Notes: generated by a model not told the origin, from the letters alone. DNA of 18,190 nt from Firmicutes bacterium UBA6132 (GCA_002435835.1 DIVM01000072.1:1-18190), one strand, 5' to 3'; counted from the first letter of the stretch, positions 6,910 to 14,463 are shown. Program-made: numbers and translations.

Positions 6910-8436
6910 ATGAAAAACATAATATTAGGAAATAAAGTCAGTATTAAAGATGTTGTAAATGTATCAAGATATAATTATTGTGTAGAATTTTCAGAAGAAT
7001 ATATTAGCAGAGTTAATAAGTGTAGAAAATACGTAGATAAATTCAGCAAGGAAGGACAAGCGATTTATGGAATAACTACAGGCCTTGGAGATAATTGCAA
7101 TAAATTCATAAATGAAAATGATAGGGAAATTGTCCAAAGAAATACTATATTATCACATGCATGTTCTGTTGGTGAACCTTTAGAAAAAGAATGCGTTAGA
7201 GCAATGATGTTTGTAATGCTGGTTCATTTTGGAACAGGTTATACAGGAATTAAAATTGAAACATTAAATTTAATAAAAAATTTGTTAAATAATGATGTAA
7301 CTCCATTTGTACCCCGTCATGGATCTGTTGGATATTTATGTTTAGAGGCTCATATAGGTGAAGTTTTAATTGGCGAAGGAAAAGTTTATTATAAAAATGA
7401 AATTTTAAGCAGTAAAGAAGTTTACCAAAAATTAAATTTAATGCCAATTACACTATCATCTAAAGAAGGTTTAACTATTGTTTCAGGAACAACATCAGTT
7501 ACTGCAATTACATCATTAGCTTTATATGATGCAATTTCTATAGCAAAGATTAGTGACATATCTGGCTCTTTAACATTAGAAGTACTTAAAGGAACACTTA
7601 TGGCCATGGACGACAGATTAATGAAAGTAAGACCACATGAAGATCAAAGATACACTGCTAATAATATCAGAAACATTTTATCTGATAGTGAAATAATTGA
7701 GAAGTATAAAGGAAGCAAATTGCAAGACGCATTGTCAATAAGATGTATGCCGCAGCTACATGGTGCAGTAAAAAAAATAATTAAGGATTGTTTGAAAACA
7801 TTAGAAATTGAACTTAATTCTTCTGTAGACAATCCATTAATATTTGATGGTGAAAACAATGATGGAATAGCCCTAATGGGATGTAATGCTGATGGTTCAT
7901 ATGTTGGAATGTCAGCAGATACTTTAGCTATAGCAATAACTAATTTATCAAAAATGTCTGAGAGGAGAATTGATAGACTGGTAAACAGACATGTAAGCGA
8001 TTTGCCTGCATTTTTAAATAAAGAACCAGGATTAAATAACGGTTTGATGATAGTACAATATTCAGCTGCAGGAATTTTAGGTGAGATGAGGATTGCATCA
8101 CACCCTGCAACAATAGATAATATTACTACATGTGCAAATCAAGAAGATTATGTAAGTATGGGATATAATGCAGCATTAAAATCTTATGAATGTGTTGGAT
8201 TGTCAAAATATATATTTGCTATTGAATTAATATGCGCAGCTCAAGCATTAGATTTTTATGATGATTTAAAACCCTCAAGTGCTACAAAAAAAGTGTATGA
8301 TACCATAAGGCAAGTTGTTCCTTTTATAGCAACGGATGTTAGCCTTCATCCCTTTATAGAAGATGTGGCAGTACTTATTAAAAATGAAAAAATTATTGAT
8401 TGTGTTGAGCAAATTATAGGAAAGCTGCATTTTTAA
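6910..8436 (+). CDS. Ammonia-lyase (HAL/PAL) family protein without the MIO triad, first paralogue
   Basis: This 508-residue protein is full length for the histidine/aromatic amino acid lyase family. Conserved blocks are AIYGITTGLGDN (Tyr53, the catalytic base position), RNTILSHACSVGEP (His83), NSSVDNPL (303-310), LPAFLNKEPGLNNG and CANQEDYVSMG (Glu412). The family active-site block GSVGASGDLAPLAH reads GSVGYLCLEAH here (138-148), so the three residues that cyclise into the MIO electrophile are missing. Equivalents of P. putida HAL Asn195 and Tyr280 are Ser192 and Leu275. It is therefore probably not a histidine ammonia-lyase; elimination of a better leaving group such as trimethylamine is my inference. 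The ATG at 6910 has no close ribosome site, since GAAGGAG is 32 nt upstream. It is first in an operon with the next paralogue, 25 nt away. Confidence 0.88.
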   Translation: MKNIILGNKVSIKDVVNVSRYNYCVEFSEEYISRVNKCRKYVDKFSKEGQAIYGITTGLGDNCNKFINENDREIVQRNTILSHACSVGEPLEKECVRAMMFVMLVHFGTGYTGIKIETLNLIKNLLNNDVTPFVPRHGSVGYLCLEAHIGEVLIGEGKVYYKNEILSSKEVYQKLNLMPITLSSKEGLTIVSGTTSVTAITSLALYDAISIAKISDISGSLTLEVLKGTLMAMDDRLMKVRPHEDQRYTANNIRNILSDSEIIEKYKGSKLQDALSIRCMPQLHGAVKKIIKDCLKTLEIELNSSVDNPLIFDGENNDGIALMGCNADGSYVGMSADTLAIAITNLSKMSERRIDRLVNRHVSDLPAFLNKEPGLNNGLMIVQYSAAGILGEMRIASHPATIDNITTCANQEDYVSMGYNAALKSYECVGLSKYIFAIELICAAQALDFYDDLKPSSATKKVYDTIRQVVPFIATDVSLHPFIEDVAVLIKNEKIIDCVEQIIGKLHF

Positions 8437-8461
8437 TATTATATTACATAGGAGGCTTAAA

Positions 8462-10024
8462 ATGGATGTATTAACTGTTAAGAATGTAAAAAATATTAAA
8501 ACTGTAGTTATTACAGATTGCATGTTGTCCTTAGAGCAATTTATTGCTATAGTGAAATATAAAGCAGAGATTTTGTTTAGTGAAGAATTTACCTTGAATG
8601 TAATGAATAGCAGAAACATTATAAATAGATTTTTAAAAGAAGAAAGAATAATTTATGGCGTTACTACAGGGTTTGGTGAAAATGTAAGATATATGGTTTC
8701 TGCAAAAGATGCTGTAAATTTACAAAAAAATATAGTCAGATCCCATGCCTGTGCTGTAGGTAATCCTTTAGATAATGAACAGGTAAGAGCGATTTTACTT
8801 ATGATGATTTTAAATACAGGCAAAGGACGTTCTGGTATTTCATTAAATACATTAGAGTTAATAAAGCAATTTTTAAATAATGATATTATTCCTTTTACAC
8901 CTGGAGAAGGTTCTGTAGGATACCTTGGAGTAGAAGCCCATATAGCTCTTACTTTTATGGGTGAAGGATATATTTTAAAGGATAATGTAAAAATTCCATC
9001 CTTGGATGTCTTAAAAGAATATAATTTAATACCTGTGGAATTTGGATGTAAAGAAGGGTTATCTCTTCTTAATGGAACTATGACGGTTACTGCATTAGCA
9101 CTATTAGCACTTTATGAAATGATAGTTACTATGAAAAATATTGAAATTGCTGGAGCATTAGTATATGAAGCTCTTAGAGCTACTATAAAAGCTCTTGATC
9201 CTCGGATTCACAATGCAAAAAAACATAGCGAACAAATATCATCAGCAGAAAATATGCTTAAAATGCTAAAGGAAAGTGAAATAAGTCAAAAACATATAAA
9301 TGATAAAGTTCAGGATGCTTACGTTTTAAGAGCAATGCCTCAAATAAACGGAGCCTGTAAAAAATTGATTAAAGAAGCTTATGAAGTAATTATGAACGAA
9401 ATGCATTCTTCAAGCGATAATCCAGAATTATTTAGTGAAAATAATATAGATGATGCATTAATGTGTGGTAATTTTGACGGTTCATTTGTAGGTTCCCATT
9501 CGGATATGTTGTGTATAGCTGCATCAATTATAGGAAACTTAGTGGAACGCTGCATAGATAGAATGGTGAACAGGAATTTAAATGATGGATTGCCTGCATT
9601 TTTAGTTGCTAAACCAGGATTGAATAATGGATATATGATTCCTCAATATACAGCTGCAGGTCTGTTAGGAGAAATTAAGGTTCTTTCTAATCCGTCAACA
9701 ATTGATAGTATATCCACATGTGCAAATCAGGAGGACCCTGTATCCATGGGCTATTTTGCAGCAAAAAAAGCTTTAATTGTAGCTAAAAAACTTCAATACA
9801 TGGTATCAATAGAATTCATGATAAGTTTACAAGCTATTGATTTATTAAAACCATTGAAACAATCTTCTGTAACGGAAAAAGTGCATGATTTTATAAGAAA
9901 AAACGTGCCTATTTTAAATGAAGATAGATATATTTACCCTGATATTGAGTATATTTTAAAACAAATTCAAGAAATGACAATTGTTGATATAGTAGAAAAT
10001 GAAATTGGAGAGTTGAAATTTTAA
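8462..10024 (+). CDS. Ammonia-lyase (HAL/PAL) family protein without the MIO triad, second paralogue
   Basis: This 520-residue paralogue of the preceding protein has an N-terminus about 12 residues longer. It keeps IIYGVTTGFGEN (Tyr65), RSHACAVGNP (His95), LLNGTMTVTAL (Asn204), VQDAYVLRAMPQINGA (Tyr287, Arg290), GNFDG (336-340) and CANQEDPVSMG (Glu424). Like its neighbour it has GSVGYLGVEAH (150-160) in place of GSVGASGDLAPLAH, so no MIO can form by the normal route. Unlike the neighbour it retains the Asn and Tyr equivalents of HAL Asn195 and Tyr280, so it may be the better-preserved catalyst. A MIO-less relative, ergothionase, is known to remove trimethylamine from ergothioneine; the same chemistry is my leading guess but is not proven. 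GGAGG (8451-8455) sits 6 nt before the ATG. A bidirectional terminator follows. Confidence 0.88.
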   Translation: MDVLTVKNVKNIKTVVITDCMLSLEQFIAIVKYKAEILFSEEFTLNVMNSRNIINRFLKEERIIYGVTTGFGENVRYMVSAKDAVNLQKNIVRSHACAVGNPLDNEQVRAILLMMILNTGKGRSGISLNTLELIKQFLNNDIIPFTPGEGSVGYLGVEAHIALTFMGEGYILKDNVKIPSLDVLKEYNLIPVEFGCKEGLSLLNGTMTVTALALLALYEMIVTMKNIEIAGALVYEALRATIKALDPRIHNAKKHSEQISSAENMLKMLKESEISQKHINDKVQDAYVLRAMPQINGACKKLIKEAYEVIMNEMHSSSDNPELFSENNIDDALMCGNFDGSFVGSHSDMLCIAASIIGNLVERCIDRMVNRNLNDGLPAFLVAKPGLNNGYMIPQYTAAGLLGEIKVLSNPSTIDSISTCANQEDPVSMGYFAAKKALIVAKKLQYMVSIEFMISLQAIDLLKPLKQSSVTEKVHDFIRKNVPILNEDRYIYPDIEYILKQIQEMTIVDIVENEIGELKF

Positions 10025-10075
10025 ATTTGTGAATAAGATCTGCAAATTTGATTAGAACATAAATCTTATTATAAT

Positions 10076-10122
10076 AAAAAACTTACAAAGCAAATTATTT
10101 TTGTTTGCTTTGTAAGTTTTTT
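10076..10122 (+). terminator. Bidirectional terminator between the lyase operon and the activator gene
   Basis: A perfect 19-bp stem (10076-10094 with 10104-10122) has a 9-nt loop. It starts with six A and ends with six T, so it works as a U-tract hairpin on both strands and serves both convergent units. Confidence 0.93.
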
Positions 10123-10126
10123 GATT

Positions 10127-11791
10127 TTAAACAACAATACCATATTTTTTTATTCTATATTGTAAACTTTGTCTTTTGATACCAAGGGATTCCGCAGTTT
10201 TTGATATATTAAAGCCGTGATGATCTAAAACTTTTTTAAGAATATTACTTTCATAACTATCCATTATGCATTGAAGATCTTTTTTAGATATGTCGTTATA
10301 GTTATAATCACTATAATCAATTGGTTTTTCATTATATTCTTTATAATAGTTTGTAATGTATTTAGGCAAATGCGAAATATTCCATGAGTTGCCTTCTATA
10401 ACGTTAAGAGCATATTCTACAACATGATATAATTCTCTTACATTACCCGGCCATTTGTAATCTTTTAATATTTCTATTACAGATTCATCAATATGACTAA
10501 CATTTTTAAAATATTTATGTATATTTTGCTTAAGGCAATTTTTTATAAGAATTTCTAAATCATCAATCCTATTTTTAAGTGGTGGAATTTCTATTATAAC
10601 TGTTGATAGTCTATAAAATAAATCCTTCCTTAATAAATTTTCATTTGTTATTTTATAAGGATCTTCATTGCAAGATGATATAAACCTTACATTGATATGA
10701 ATATCTTTTTCTCCACCTACTCTTCGAAAACTGTTTTCTTGTATTACTCTAAGGATTTTAGACTGCATACCTAAACTCATTGAATTTAGTTCGTCAAGAA
10801 ATAAAGTTCCCCCGTTTACTTCTTCTAATAGTCCAATACGGTCAACGCTACCTGTAAATGCCCCTTTAGTAGTACCAAATAACATACTTTCTATTAATGT
10901 TTCAGGTACAGCAGCACAATTTATTGCCAAAAACTTTTTGTCTTTTCTTCCACTTTCTTCATGTATGCTTTGAGCAAACATTTCTTTACCTGTACCAGTT
11001 TCTCCATATATTAAAACGTTACAGTCTTGAACTGAAACTTTTTTAGATAATTCTATGGCTTCAAGCAATGATTTGTTTTTACCTATAATATCTGAAAAAT
11101 GATATTTATTATCTTTTAATTTATTTTCAAAAGATATGCTTTGTTCGAGCATTGTTTTTTTTATGTTTTCTAATTTTTCAATGTTTTCACCTATAACGTT
11201 TACATCTTGATCAAAAGAAATTGCCCCAACAAGTTCCTTGTCATAAAATATTGGATAAGCAGTATTTACACTAGTTATATTAATGCCATTTCTCAATTTG
11301 AAATTATCAAATCTATTAATAACTGGTGCTTGAGTTCTGAGAGTAGTTAGAACTGTACTGTAAGAATTATTTAAATCATATAAATCTTCAAGATGCTTTC
11401 CGGCAATTTCTTCATCATCAGAAATTGAAGAAATCCTTTTGCTCGCTTTATTAATATATACGACGCACGAATTTTTGTCATATATTTGAATACCATCATT
11501 CATTCTGTCAAAACTTTGTTCATATAAATATTCCTTATAGTCTTTTCTTTTTAACATTAAAAAATTTTCATTATGAGATGTTTTTAATTTATCATAAATA
11601 AAACATTCATCTTTCCAAAATAAAGTTTCAGTTTCAATATTGATATTAATATCTGAAATTGACTCTAAATTTTTGCCTATATATGTATCCCATGTGCTTT
11701 TATATATTTTTTTTAATTGTTCGTTTTTCCAATCAATGGACAGAATGTGGTCATGTTCATTTAATATTATTACTATATCAGTTAATTTCAT
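10127..11791 (-). CDS. PAS-domain sigma-54-dependent transcriptional activator
   Basis: This 554-residue enhancer-binding protein is the likely regulator of the whole island. A PAS-like sensor lies at about residues 95-205 (FDRMNDGIQIYDKNSCVVYINKA). The AAA+ domain has Walker A GETGTGKE (about 263-270), GAFTGS (310-315), Walker B GTLFLDEL (328-335), the arginine-finger block RKDLFYRL (388-395) and WPGNVREL (447-454). A Fis-type helix-turn-helix ends the protein (ISKTAESLGIKRQSLQYRIKKYG). The sigma-54 contact loop GAFTGA ends in Ser instead of Ala. The ATG at 11791 has AGGAAG 8 nt upstream; an in-frame GTG at 11800 abuts that site and is less likely. The PAS domain probably senses the substrate or a redox cue. 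The paired palindromes at 11947-11983 lie about 155 bp upstream of its start, so it may also control itself. Confidence 0.93.
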   Translation of the reverse strand: MKLTDIVIILNEHDHILSIDWKNEQLKKIYKSTWDTYIGKNLESISDININIETETLFWKDECFIYDKLKTSHNENFLMLKRKDYKEYLYEQSFDRMNDGIQIYDKNSCVVYINKASKRISSISDDEEIAGKHLEDLYDLNNSYSTVLTTLRTQAPVINRFDNFKLRNGINITSVNTAYPIFYDKELVGAISFDQDVNVIGENIEKLENIKKTMLEQSISFENKLKDNKYHFSDIIGKNKSLLEAIELSKKVSVQDCNVLIYGETGTGKEMFAQSIHEESGRKDKKFLAINCAAVPETLIESMLFGTTKGAFTGSVDRIGLLEEVNGGTLFLDELNSMSLGMQSKILRVIQENSFRRVGGEKDIHINVRFISSCNEDPYKITNENLLRKDLFYRLSTVIIEIPPLKNRIDDLEILIKNCLKQNIHKYFKNVSHIDESVIEILKDYKWPGNVRELYHVVEYALNVIEGNSWNISHLPKYITNYYKEYNEKPIDYSDYNYNDISKKDLQCIMDSYESNILKKVLDHHGFNISKTAESLGIKRQSLQYRIKKYGIVV

Positions 11792-11836
11792 GTTTCTCAC
11801 TTCCTATGTTATAATTGATGAGCCTTTATATATTTT

Positions 11837-11866
11837 AATATAATAAATGAAAATATACAATATCAA
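11837..11866 (-). promoter_or_regulatory. Possible sigma-A promoter of the activator gene
   Basis: On the minus strand TTGATA (complement of 11861-11866) is followed after 18 nt by TATATT (complement of 11837-11842), about 45 bases before the start codon. In such AT-rich DNA this is only a candidate. Confidence 0.4.
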
Positions 11867-11946
11867 TTTATTGCTGGTTTAACGGCTTTAAGCAGTATTG
11901 TTAGGTAATAAATGCTATAGAAATGAACATAGAATTTTGTATATAC

Positions 11947-11983
11947 TGCAAAATAATTTTGCTCAATGCAATATTTATTTGCA
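11947..11983 (+). promoter_or_regulatory. Paired activator sites (UAS) of the BCCT gene
   Basis: TGCAAAATAATTTTGC (11947-11962, centre 11955) and TGCAATATTTATTTGCA (11967-11983, centre 11975, two arm mismatches) are again 20 bp apart. The proximal centre is 140 bp before the -24 GG at 12115. The pair lies between the divergent activator and transporter genes and could serve both. Confidence 0.8.
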
Positions 11984-12113
11984 GCAAAAAGCAACATATA
12001 TTCATTATATATATATATAATGTTACTAAAATTACTGAGTTAAATGTAATTTAAAAAATAATTTGTTTTAAATTTCAGCATTAGTAAAAATATTTACATA
12101 AATCATAGTTAAA

Positions 12114-12130
12114 TGGCATTATATTTGCTT
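12114..12130 (+). promoter_or_regulatory. Sigma-54 (-24/-12) promoter of the BCCT gene
   Basis: TGGCATTATATTTGCTT has GG (12115-12116) and GC (12127-12128) with a 10-bp spacer. Transcription should begin near 12140, giving an unusually long leader of about 290 nt before the BCCT start. Confidence 0.88.
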
Positions 12131-12244
12131 ATATTGTAATTAATTGATAAAGAAATATATGTTAGATAATTTTTTATCATTAGTGAAAACAATTGCAATA
12201 ACATTATGGGTTTAAATACAAGCTTTAAGGGATGGAGGTTGATT

Positions 12245-12283
12245 GTGAAAATATATCAAGACAATATTAAGGGAGGATGGTAA
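12245..12283 (+). CDS. Possible 12-residue leader peptide in the BCCT mRNA
   Basis: A GTG start (12245) preceded by ATGGAGG opens a short frame encoding MKIYQDNIKGGW and then TAA. A second strong ribosome-site sequence (AAGGGAGG, 12269-12276) lies inside it and has no proper gene behind it. It could be a regulatory upstream frame, a remnant, or chance. The rest of the leader holds an exact 14-bp direct repeat (12320-12333 and 12336-12349) and a 7-bp hairpin (12345-12364), and no other element that I recognise. Confidence 0.3.
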   Translation: MKIYQDNIKGGW

Positions 12284-12432
12284 AATTATAACTGGCTGAT
12301 TCAAAATTAAGTAACAAGCAATAATATTTTTTAGTAATAATATTTTTTACTTTATAGAGTAAAATTTATGAATGATTATCTTTTAATAGAAAGCTTATTT
12401 TATATGAAAAATAATTAATTGGAGGTATATTT

Positions 12433-14019
12433 ATGAAAACAAAAATAAGGCCATTAGTTTTTTGGCCATCTTTTGTATTGTTAATTGTAGCAGTAGCATT
12501 TTCATTATTTAATCTTGAAACATTTTCTAAAACTCTCTCTAATGTAACTGTTTGGTCCATGAAATTTTTTGGTGCTGGTTATGAATTAGTTACTGTAGTT
12601 ATGTTTTTCGTATGTATTGTTATTTGTTTTATGCCTATAGGAAGAGTTAAAATAGGCGGAAGCAAAGCAAAGCCAGAATTTGGTATGTTTGCCTATTTCA
12701 CAATGTGTCTTGCAATGACAGTGGCAATAGGAATATTATTCTGGGGAGCATTAGAACCAATTTTCCATGTTACTCAACCACCTGCATCTTATGGCATCAC
12801 TCCTAATTCTCCAGAATCTGCTATATTTGCAATGTCAACAATATTTTTACATTGGACTTTTACACCATATGCTATATATGGGGTTCCATGTGTAATGTTC
12901 GCATTTGCTTACTATAATATGAAGAAAACTTTCACTATTTCTTCAATGCTTTCTCCAATACTTAGCGATGAAAAAGTAAATGGAAAAACAGGTCAATTAG
13001 TTGACTCAGTCATTTTATTTGCAATGGTATGTGGAGTTGCTAATACTTTGGGAGTTGGAACAATGGCGGTTTCAGGTGGATTACGTACTGTATTCGGCAT
13101 TGAAGGCAGTGCAATGTTAAATTTCATTATATGCTTCGGTATAGTAGCAGCATTTGTTTTTTCTGCAATTGTCGGCTTATCTGATGGATTGAAAAATCTG
13201 TCAAAATTTAATTTCTATATATTCATGTTTCTTTTAGGATGGGTTATTGTATTCGGAGCCCCTTTATTCTGTGTTAACTTAGGCCTTGAAGGCTTTGGAG
13301 ATTACTTAGGCAATTTCTTTGAAAAGAACTTTTTTACAGGAGCAGCTGCAGGGGACGATTGGCCTGTATGGTGGACTATATGGTATTATGCTATCTGGAT
13401 GGCATGGGCACCTGTAAGTGGTATTTTCTTAGGTCGTATTTCTTATGGATATAAAATTAGAACTGTTATAGGTATTAATGTTTTCTTGTCATCATTGTTC
13501 AGTGTAATTTGGTTTACATTCTTCAGTGGTCAAGCTATACATATGCAGATATTCGAAAATATAAATTTAGGAGAGGTTTTAACAACTCAAGGAAACGATA
13601 TGGTAACCTATGCCTTTTTTGGAGGTCTACCATTATCAAATATCATTAGTCTCGTATTTGTTGTTACGGCAATAATCACATATGTTGCTGGGTCTGATGC
13701 TATGTGTTCAACTCTTGCAGGATTAAGTAGTTTTGGAATTTCTCCGGATAATCCAGAAACAAAACCTGGGCTTAAAATAGTTTGGGGAGTTATGCTTGGT
13801 GCAGTAGCATGGATAACTATGACTTTTGCAGGGCTTGATGGGCTAAAATCATTATCAAATCTTGGAGGTATACCTACTTTAATTATATTAGTTCCAATAA
13901 CATGGTGTCTAATTAAAGTAGCTGCGAATCCGTTTAAGTATGATACATTTAAAGAAGATTATGATGAATATGGGCAACCAAAAATGGAAAAGATAAATTC
14001 CTTGGTTGAGTCAAAATAG
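12433..14019 (+). CDS. BCCT-family (betaine/carnitine/choline type) transporter
   Basis: This 528-residue protein with about 12 membrane helices belongs to the family that imports or exchanges quaternary ammonium compounds. The family signature is visible at 311-347 (PVWWTIWYYAIWMAWAPVSG, then LGRISYGYKIRTVIG), and the glycine-rich helix reads TVAIGILFWGALEP (96-109). By my alignment to BetP, aromatic-box positions are kept as Trp141, Tyr146, Tyr149, Trp322 and Trp325, which supports a trimethylammonium substrate. The termini are short, without the long regulatory tail of osmosensing BetP, so a nutrient uptake role fits better than osmoprotection. GGAGG (12421-12425) precedes the ATG. It is a single-gene unit behind its own sigma-54 promoter and activator sites, shared in type with the hydroxylase and lyase operons, so it probably brings in their substrate. 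Confidence 0.93.
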   Translation: MKTKIRPLVFWPSFVLLIVAVAFSLFNLETFSKTLSNVTVWSMKFFGAGYELVTVVMFFVCIVICFMPIGRVKIGGSKAKPEFGMFAYFTMCLAMTVAIGILFWGALEPIFHVTQPPASYGITPNSPESAIFAMSTIFLHWTFTPYAIYGVPCVMFAFAYYNMKKTFTISSMLSPILSDEKVNGKTGQLVDSVILFAMVCGVANTLGVGTMAVSGGLRTVFGIEGSAMLNFIICFGIVAAFVFSAIVGLSDGLKNLSKFNFYIFMFLLGWVIVFGAPLFCVNLGLEGFGDYLGNFFEKNFFTGAAAGDDWPVWWTIWYYAIWMAWAPVSGIFLGRISYGYKIRTVIGINVFLSSLFSVIWFTFFSGQAIHMQIFENINLGEVLTTQGNDMVTYAFFGGLPLSNIISLVFVVTAIITYVAGSDAMCSTLAGLSSFGISPDNPETKPGLKIVWGVMLGAVAWITMTFAGLDGLKSLSNLGGIPTLIILVPITWCLIKVAANPFKYDTFKEDYDEYGQPKMEKINSLVESK

Positions 14020-14070
14020 TTCTCTGGTTTAAAGGAAGATAAATATAACTAAATAATATTTCAAAAAATG

Positions 14071-14117
14071 ACTATCTCAATTAGAATATAAAATTCTAAT
14101 TGAGATAGTATTTTTTT
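14071..14117 (+). terminator. Terminator after the BCCT gene
   Basis: A perfect 17-bp stem (14071-14087 with 14093-14109, core CTATCTCAATTAGAAT) has a 5-nt loop and is followed by ATTTTTTT. This is a strong intrinsic terminator that ends the island. Confidence 0.95.
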
Positions 14118-14229
14118 ATTATCGGAAAGGAAAGTATTACTTTCATATAATATAAAAAATGCTTTTTTTATGTATACAATTAAAACTTGTTAAAAAAAAT
14201 AAATTGATCAACTTTTTAATAAATAAAAA

Positions 14230-14258
14230 TTGACTTGAAATGTAAATATTACTATGCT
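14230..14258 (+). promoter_or_regulatory. Possible sigma-A promoter of the MFS gene
   Basis: TTGACT (14230-14235), a 17-nt spacer and TATGCT (14253-14258). A better TATAAT at 14261 is too far from this -35 and may act with TTGAAA (14235-14240). Transcription would begin near 14265-14275, leaving a leader of nearly 200 nt. Confidence 0.45.
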
Positions 14259-14328
14259 AATATAATTAAATAATAATCTTGTGTTAGGAATACATAATTT
14301 TATAAACGGATATTTAAAATTCAAGTAC

Positions 14329-14397
14329 TATAGGCCTTGAATCACTTGCTGTATCATAAACGATAGAGGAGGCTTATAATAAAGTCTCTTGTTTTTT
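14329..14397 (+). promoter_or_regulatory. Attenuator-like leader (antiterminator and terminator) of the MFS gene
   Basis: A terminator hairpin (14367-14375 with 14382-14390, two G-U pairs) is followed by G and six T and lies about 65 nt before the MFS start. The 5' half of its stem, AGGCTTATA (14370-14378), can pair instead over nine positions with TATAGGCCT (14329-14337), which would destroy the terminator. Two mutually exclusive folds are the signature of transcription attenuation. The signal is unknown. A 19-codon frame starting with GTG (14281-14340) ends within the antiterminator but has no ribosome site. Confidence 0.6.
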
Positions 14398-14463
14398 AAC
14401 ATAGAGTATATAAAAATTTATTTTTCTGTGGATTCATAAGTTTGTTAAATAAAAGGGGTCATA

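Noticed and set aside
6910..10024. Calling the two lyases histidine ammonia-lyases (hutH)
   Set aside because: Both lack the Ala-Ser-Gly triad, and no other histidine-utilisation gene (urocanase, imidazolonepropionase, formiminoglutamase) is present in the window.
10076..10122. The large perfect palindrome as a regulator site or recombination site
   Set aside because: Its A-run/T-run ends and its place between convergent genes fit a bidirectional terminator.
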